Assembly (NCBI GenBank): GCA_018266435.1
Contig: JAFEAL010000002.1
Span: forward strand, 1 to 64,000
Direction of reading: 5' to 3'
DNA: 64,000 nt
From: Bacteroidota bacterium
Lineage (GTDB): Bacteria; Bacteroidota; Bacteroidia; Cytophagales; Cyclobacteriaceae
Position 1 is the first letter of the stretch. Each line of letters begins with the position of its first letter. Shown in pieces: positions 59,203-64,000 of the stretch. The translations under genes were made by a program, and so were the position numbers. The notes below the pieces were generated by a model. That model was not told the origin of the DNA. It saw only the letters and a list, made by a program, of their open reading frames with translations, and ran no database searches.

Positions 59203-61629
59203 TTACTTTCTGATTACCGCTCCCATCTTTCCTTCAAATGCGCTCATTAGTTTATTCATCACGCTGTCAATCTGCTCATCGGTCAGGGTTTTGTTTTCAT
59301 CTTGCAGGGTAAAGCCGAGTGCATACGCTTTTTTTCCTGATTCAATTTTGTCTCCTTCGTACACATCAAATGCGATGATTTCTTTAATCAGTCGCTGCTC
59401 CGTAGCCCTGGCCACCGCTTCAATTTCAGCAAACTTTACCCGATTGTCAAGCACCAATGATAAATCCCTGCGCACTTCGGGGAACTTGGGAACTTCCTGC
59501 ACAACGAACTTAGGGTTTGCCGACTTGAAAAGCAAATCAACTGACAGGTCTGCATAAAAAATTTCTTGTTTAATGCCCGCCTGTTTAAGCAGCGCACTTC
59601 TCACTTTTCCCAGTTTGCCCAATTCGGTTTTGCCTGTATAAATTTTGATTCCATATTGAAACACATCATCCGAAAGTGGTTCTTCTTTTATTTTGAATAG
59701 CGATGACCGCTCGGTAATTTGTTTTACAGCTTGGGCCAGGTCATAATAATTAACCAGCCGGGTTTTGTTTTGCCAGTTTTCAGTTTCGTAATTGCCGGTG
59801 AGGAAAATGGCGAGCCGTTCTTCTTCAACGTATTTTTTTAATCCTTCGTGACCGGTCTGCTTTCCATAAATTTTTCCAAACTCGAATAGCTTCAAATCCT
59901 TCTGTTTACGGTTGATGTTGTGACCACAAACCTCTAAACCACTGAAAAGCATGGTCTGCCGCAATATCCCCTGTTCTTCGCTCAGCTTATTTAAAATCTC
60001 GACTGCTTCGCCCGAAGTTTTTATGCGATTGTGGTACGCAATATTGGTTAATGAGTTAGTCAGGATTTCGTAAAATCCATTGGCTGCTAACAGTGCACCG
60101 ATTGTTTTTTTGTACAGGGTCAGATCCTTCTCGGGGAAATGTGCCAGGTAATCTGAGCTTGCATCGGTAGCTAGTTCTATATTGTTCAATCCATAGATGC
60201 GCAGAATTTCTTCAATGATATCAACCTCTTGAGCAACGTCCACACGGTAAGGCGGAACGGAAGCCGTAAATCCTTCTTCCGTCTTGTCTAAAATTTTAAT
60301 ATCCAATCGCTCAAGGATGGTGTACATCTCCTCGTGGTTGATTTTTTTTCCGATCAGCCGATCCACGTTTTTAAATTTGACTGCGATGGGCTGATGCTCA
60401 ATTTTTTTGGGGTAATTATCTACCCACTCAGAAGCTATCTCACCACCGGCTATTTCAACAATCAACCCGGCTGCACGTTTTACGGCATAAAGGGTTTGGT
60501 TTACATCTGTTCCGCGTTCAAACCGGAATGAAGCATCGGTTTTGAGTCCATGATGCATCGAGGTTTTGCGAATGCCATCGGGTGTCCAGTAGGCTCCTTC
60601 CAAAAATACGTTTGTTGTTTTTTCGGTAATGCCGGAATTCATGCCGCCAAAAACACCTGCCATGCACATTCCTTTCTCCTCACCATCGCATACCATCAGA
60701 TCGGCATTCGTCAGCAATCGTTCTTTGCCATCAAGTGTTTTAAATTTTGTTCCGGCCGGCAGGGTTTTCACTATGATTTTTTTTCCGCTAATTTCATTTA
60801 CGTCATACGCATGAAGCGGCTGGCCGATTTCGTGGCAAACAAAATTGGTGATGTCTACCACATTATTGATTGGCGTTAAGCCAATGGCTTTTAATCGGTT
60901 TTTCAACCAGTCGGGTGATTCGGCCACTTTTACGTTGGAGAGTGTCACCCCGGAAAAACGGGGGCATAGCGCAGGCTCTTCTACTGAAACCGGAATGGGT
61001 AGTTGGGTATTGGAAATTTTTACTGCATCAACTGATGGAAAAGTTACGTTCCGGTTTTTCACCGCCTTGATGTCGCGCGCTACCCCGATGTGCGAGGCCG
61101 CATCCGCACGGTTGGGTGTCAGGCCAATTTCAAAAACAGAATCCGATTCAACATTAAAATATGTTGCTGCCGGTGTTCCGTTTTTTACTGAAGTGTTCAG
61201 CACCATAATTCCTGCGTGGCTTTTGCCCAAGCCTATTTCATCTTCGGCACAGATCATTCCTTCGCTTAGTTCTCCGCGAATCTTAGCCGACTTGATCGTG
61301 AAGGGTTCTCCTTGTGTAGGGTAAATGGTAGTGCCTGGCAGTGCCACCACTACTTTTTGCCCGGCCGCCACGTTGGGTGCACCGCATACAATCTGCGAGG
61401 GATTGTCCTTTCCCACATTCACCGTAGTGACAGAAAGTTTATCGGCATTGGGATGTTTGGTGCACGTCAGCACTTCGCCAATCACCAAGCCTTTCAATCC
61501 GCCTTTGATGGTTTCGATGGATTCAATGCTTTCTACTTCCAAACCGGTAGAAGTAAGCGTTTGCCCGATTTCTTCAGGCGTTTCGGGAAGATCAATATAT
61601 TGTTTAAGCCAGTTGTAAGAGATTTTCAT
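59203..61629 (-). CDS. pheT: phenylalanyl-tRNA synthetase beta subunit
   Basis: The beta subunit charges tRNA-Phe with the alpha subunit (not in this window). The N-terminal tRNA-binding domain (about 40-150) has 'GLVIGEVLTCTKHPNADKL' and 'IVCGAPNVAAGQKVVVA'. The B3/B4 editing domain follows ('CPRFSGVTLSNVKV'), then B5 ('VDVAQEVDIIEEILRIYG') and the C-terminal anticodon-binding FDX-ACB domain ('VPKFPEVRRDLSLVLDN'). The 808 residues are full length. It ends the minus-strand run with the coiled-coil, zapA and rny genes. Charging of tRNA-Phe connects indirectly to the aromatic attenuator. Confidence 0.97.
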   Translation of the reverse strand: MKISYNWLKQYIDLPETPEEIGQTLTSTGLEVESIESIETIKGGLKGLVIGEVLTCTKHPNADKLSVTTVNVGKDNPSQIVCGAPNVAAGQKVVVALPGTTIYPTQGEPFTIKSAKIRGELSEGMICAEDEIGLGKSHAGIMVLNTSVKNGTPAATYFNVESDSVFEIGLTPNRADAASHIGVARDIKAVKNRNVTFPSVDAVKISNTQLPIPVSVEEPALCPRFSGVTLSNVKVAESPDWLKNRLKAIGLTPINNVVDITNFVCHEIGQPLHAYDVNEISGKKIIVKTLPAGTKFKTLDGKERLLTNADLMVCDGEEKGMCMAGVFGGMNSGITEKTTNVFLEGAYWTPDGIRKTSMHHGLKTDASFRFERGTDVNQTLYAVKRAAGLIVEIAGGEIASEWVDNYPKKIEHQPIAVKFKNVDRLIGKKINHEEMYTILERLDIKILDKTEEGFTASVPPYRVDVAQEVDIIEEILRIYGLNNIELATDASSDYLAHFPEKDLTLYKKTIGALLAANGFYEILTNSLTNIAYHNRIKTSGEAVEILNKLSEEQGILRQTMLFSGLEVCGHNINRKQKDLKLFEFGKIYGKQTGHEGLKKYVEEERLAIFLTGNYETENWQNKTRLVNYYDLAQAVKQITERSSLFKIKEEPLSDDVFQYGIKIYTGKTELGKLGKVRSALLKQAGIKQEIFYADLSVDLLFKSANPKFVVQEVPKFPEVRRDLSLVLDNRVKFAEIEAVARATEQRLIKEIIAFDVYEGDKIESGKKAYALGFTLQDENKTLTDEQIDSVMNKLMSAFEGKMGAVIRK

Positions 61630-61681
61630 GAAAAAGCTAAAAATAGAAAAGCAAAATTAAAGGTTTTACAAGACTTGGCCT

Positions 61682-62554
61682 TCAATAAAATTTACCTGCC
61701 GTTTCATGGCGGAACGTTTCAACACATTTGCGGTCTTGCAGGGTAACATAACAGGTTTTGCCATCTTTACCGCCAAAACAAATATTACTGGTTTTTTTTC
61801 CTTTGGTATTTACCTCGCGAATCAATTGACCTTTGGGTGAAAAAACGGCAACCGCTCCTTTGTCATACCGTGTCACTAAAAGATTGCCTGCCTTATCACA
61901 CTTCATTCCATCGAGGCCGAAATCAGGAAACTCAACAAATTTTCGTTTGTTGCTCAGGTTGCCTTGCTCATCCACATCAAATGCCCAAATTGTTCGCTGC
62001 ACACTTTCGTTGACATAAAGTATTTTCTCTTCGGGGCTCAACTCAATACCGTTGGTTGTGCCCATGTCATCCTGAAGCAGAAAAGAATTTCCATCAGGTT
62101 CAATGCGCCAGATTTTTCCGGTGCTGTTCTTCCAGTTAGGGTCAGAGGCAAACACTTGCCCCTTTTTGTTGATGCAGAGATCGTTGGGCTGATTAAACGA
62201 TTCGTTGTGTACCCATACCGAAATATTTTTGGTTTGGGTGTTTACTTTCAGGATGTTGTGGCCGCTAAAATCAGCCACCAGCATATTTCCTTGCCGGTCA
62301 AATTGAATGGCGTTGCCAATGCTGCCTGTGGGCAAGGCAACAAATAATTTTACGTTTCCATTGGCTGAGACCTGACCGATCGTTCCGTCTTTTTGAAAAT
62401 TGACAACAAATAAATTTCCTTTTTGGTCAACAGCCGGGCCTTCGCAGTTGGTGGTAAAAAGATTTTCTTTGGTGAGGTCACGTGCCTGATAAAAATCCTG
62501 AGCCCAGGCAGGAGAAAGTAGCAGAAGTGTAATGATTGTATTATACCATTTCAT
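61682..62554 (-). CDS. exported SMP-30/gluconolactonase-like beta-propeller protein
   Basis: The 290-residue protein has a signal peptide (about 1-18, SPAWAQ). The six-bladed propeller pattern of SMP-30/gluconolactonase shows in 'EGPAVDQKGNLFVVNFQKDGTIG', 'QPNDLCINKKGQVFASDPNW', 'TTNGIELSPEEKILYVNES' and 'PDFGLDGMKCDKAGNLLVT'. The metal-site Glu (EGPA), Asn (TTNG) and Asp (LDGM) are present. It may hydrolyse a sugar lactone in the periplasm. It overlaps the upstream sugar transporter gene by 4 bases. Confidence 0.88.
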   Translation of the reverse strand: MKWYNTIITLLLLSPAWAQDFYQARDLTKENLFTTNCEGPAVDQKGNLFVVNFQKDGTIGQVSANGNVKLFVALPTGSIGNAIQFDRQGNMLVADFSGHNILKVNTQTKNISVWVHNESFNQPNDLCINKKGQVFASDPNWKNSTGKIWRIEPDGNSFLLQDDMGTTNGIELSPEEKILYVNESVQRTIWAFDVDEQGNLSNKRKFVEFPDFGLDGMKCDKAGNLLVTRYDKGAVAVFSPKGQLIREVNTKGKKTSNICFGGKDGKTCYVTLQDRKCVETFRHETAGKFY

Positions 62555-63819
62555 TTGATCAATGTTTTGCCCACGTTGTGTCCTTTTACAGAATAGAAAA
62601 GAATATACAAATAGCAGCCTGCCGTGCAGATAAAAAATGCGGTTTGAGCCGACAAAATACCTGCCAAGTGGCCGTACACTTGCGGAATCACCGCTCCTCC
62701 TGCTATGCCCATGATGAGAAGTGCTGAGCCGATCTTGGTAAACTTTCCCAATCCTTCAATGGCCAACGGAAAAATGGCAGGCCACATGAGCGAATTGGCC
62801 AGGCCCATAATGGCGATAAAAAAAATTGAAGTATAACCCTTTGTCAAGAAAGCCAACAAGGAAAAGGCTACGCCAACAATAGCACAAATTCTTAACGCCA
62901 CATCTTGCTTTAAATACTTGGGGATAGTGGCCACACCGATGATGTAGCCGATCACCATTGAAACCAATGTATAAGAAGTAAAAATTTTTGTTTCATCCAG
63001 GCTCAGGCCCATTGAGCGACCATACTGTCCTATAACATCGCCTGCCATCACCTCCACACCTACATAAAGAAAAAGGCAAATCACACCGAGCAGCAAATGC
63101 GGAAACTGAAACACGCTGGTTTTGGGTGTTGACCCGAACTTCCCGTCTTCAGAAGATGCAGTTTCAATTTCGGGCAAAGGCGATACCCAAATCAGCAGGG
63201 CTAACGCTACCAACACAATACCCATAACCAGGTACGGATTAATCACCCGGTGTGAGAGTTCCTGCAACAGTTGAATGCGTTGGGCGGGATCTGTTGCCGT
63301 TTTAATTTGGTTCTCAATATCAGCCGCTCCTTTTAATACTACAGCTCCCAAAATCAAAGGGCTTAGGGCTCCTGCTACTTTGTTGCAAATGCCCATGATG
63401 CTGATACGCTTAGCTGCCGACTCCATCGGGCCGATTACGGCAATGTATGGATTAGAGGCCGTTTGTAACAAGGCCAGACCCATACCCTGAATAAACAAGC
63501 CGGTTAAAAACAATCCAAAATTCCGCTCACGTGCAGCCGGAATAAACAGAAATGCACCCACGGCCATGATCATCAACCCCAGCGACATGCCTTTTTTATA
63601 ACCGGTCTTTCCTAAAATAAAAGAAGAAGGGATAGCTAAAAAAAAGTATGCCATGTAAAAGGCAAATGTCACCAGCAGTGCCTGCGAATCAGATTGCAGG
63701 TCGCATGAAAGTTTTAAGAAAGGAATCAGTGTGCCATTGAGCCAGGTAATAAAACCGAAAATAAAAAAAAGCGCCCCGATAATGACTATAGAAACAGCAT
63801 AGTTTTTTGAATCCCTCAT
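62551..63819 (-). CDS. FucP-family sugar:H+ symporter (MFS)
   Basis: The 422 residues have 12 membrane helices. 'FFIFGFITWLNGTLIPFLKLSCDL' is the FucP-type start, with Asn and Thr at pore positions. 'GLALLQTASNPYIAVIGP' is the family motif, and 'GLANSLMWPAIFPLAIEGLG' lies in the second half. Known members carry L-fucose, glucose, galactose or GlcNAc. The overlap with a lactonase-like gene suggests uptake of a sugar or its acid. It is divergent from the nucleotidyltransferase gene. Confidence 0.92.
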   Translation of the reverse strand: MRDSKNYAVSIVIIGALFFIFGFITWLNGTLIPFLKLSCDLQSDSQALLVTFAFYMAYFFLAIPSSFILGKTGYKKGMSLGLMIMAVGAFLFIPAARERNFGLFLTGLFIQGMGLALLQTASNPYIAVIGPMESAAKRISIMGICNKVAGALSPLILGAVVLKGAADIENQIKTATDPAQRIQLLQELSHRVINPYLVMGIVLVALALLIWVSPLPEIETASSEDGKFGSTPKTSVFQFPHLLLGVICLFLYVGVEVMAGDVIGQYGRSMGLSLDETKIFTSYTLVSMVIGYIIGVATIPKYLKQDVALRICAIVGVAFSLLAFLTKGYTSIFFIAIMGLANSLMWPAIFPLAIEGLGKFTKIGSALLIMGIAGGAVIPQVYGHLAGILSAQTAFFICTAGCYLYILFYSVKGHNVGKTLIK

Positions 63820-63900
63820 TTTGTTCAGTTTTAAATAATTAAAATCTTAAATTTGAAAACTACAATCTCGTACGATTTAATTCAAAAAAACCAAACTACA

Positions 63901-64000
63901 ATGGCTGCAGATAAAAGACTTAGCTTATTGGTTCTCGCGGCAGGCATGGGCAGCCGCTACGGAGGGATCAAGCAGATTGACGGCTTTGGTCCATCGGGCG
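63901..64000 (+). CDS. nucleotidyltransferase, 5' fragment cut by the window end
   Basis: The first 33 codons are visible. 'LLVLAAGMGSRYGGIKQ' is the GxGxR...K signature of NTP-transferases of the GlmU/RmlA/UGP type, and 'IDGFGPSG' matches a Bacteroidota nucleotidyltransferase subgroup. It transfers a nucleotide to a sugar phosphate or similar. The rest lies outside the window. It is divergent from the sugar transporter across 81 bases. Confidence 0.85.
   Translation, partial: MAADKRLSLLVLAAGMGSRYGGIKQIDGFGPSG

Noticed and set aside
60845-61324. 159-codon plus-strand ORF inside pheT
   Set aside because: It runs antisense to the tRNA-binding domain of PheT and has no recognisable features.

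Overview
The window is chromosomal DNA of a Bacteroidota bacterium, most likely of the order Cytophagales. The evidence is the gene content: purH-mreBCD-mrdA-rodA, an amt gene paired with a bbp2-type porin, an MnmD-IspF-M16 cluster, the bacillithiol genes bshA and ytxJ, DUF4468-like proteins, a FucP-type sugar transporter and a GH3/beta-lactamase fusion. Matches to the Bacteroidota promoter box TAnnTTTG precede many genes, Shine-Dalgarno sites are not evident, and several genes appear to start with TTG. I see no insertion sequence, prophage, CRISPR array or rRNA. The only tRNA is a tRNA-Lys at the left edge.

Layout. 1-7.8 kb: tRNA-Lys, a BatE-like TPR/SH3 membrane protein, rlmD, icd, then amt with an outer-membrane porin, flanked by two secreted small-domain proteins. 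7.8-14.2 kb: a peptidoglycan-fragment or D-glutamate region (enolase-superfamily epimerase, DUF1611/DgcN-like protein, class A-like serine hydrolase lipoprotein) and a divergent GH3/beta-lactamase fusion whose GH3 core is deleted. 14.3-22.8 kb: bshA, an FA2H-like lipid hydroxylase, an alkyltransferase-like protein lacking its cysteine, a cadherin-like exported protein, a metallo-beta-lactamase-fold hydrolase, an alpha-glucan phosphorylase homologue without the PLP lysine, a GNAT and a HAD protein. 22.8-29.7 kb: aguB-like amidase, mnmD, ispF, an M16 peptidase, a divergent DEGS-like sphingolipid desaturase, a fused E1 alpha-ketoacid dehydrogenase with a short in-frame insert, and a VOC protein. 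30-34.4 kb: a very basic secreted repeat protein, ytxJ, an OsmC protein and a predicted outer-membrane protein. 34.4-41.8 kb: the elongasome operon (mreB, mreC, mreD, mrdA, rodA) and purH, with a decayed PIN-toxin remnant between mreB and purH.

42.1-46.5 kb holds the best regulatory system here: a 21-codon leader peptide rich in Phe, Tyr and Trp, a perfect terminator hairpin and a visible alternative pairing. These lie directly before prephenate dehydratase, an aminotransferase, prephenate dehydrogenase and a DAHP synthase-chorismate mutase fusion. This is a complete transcription-attenuation layout for Phe/Tyr synthesis. 46.5-56.7 kb: ffh, small unknown proteins, an active/inactive M16 peptidase pair, a Tat-exported superoxide dismutase, a 2OG-Fe(II) oxygenase, a chromate-transporter family protein, and an exported caspase-like protease overlapping a secreted partner gene. 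56.8-64 kb: rny, zapA, a coiled-coil protein, pheT, an SMP-30-like exported protein with a sugar transporter, and the start of a nucleotidyltransferase cut by the window end.

Two lipid enzymes about 10 kb apart (FA2H-like and DEGS-like) suggest hydroxylated and unsaturated ceramides. BshA and YtxJ indicate bacillithiol. All functions rest on motif and family recognition by eye; no database search was run.
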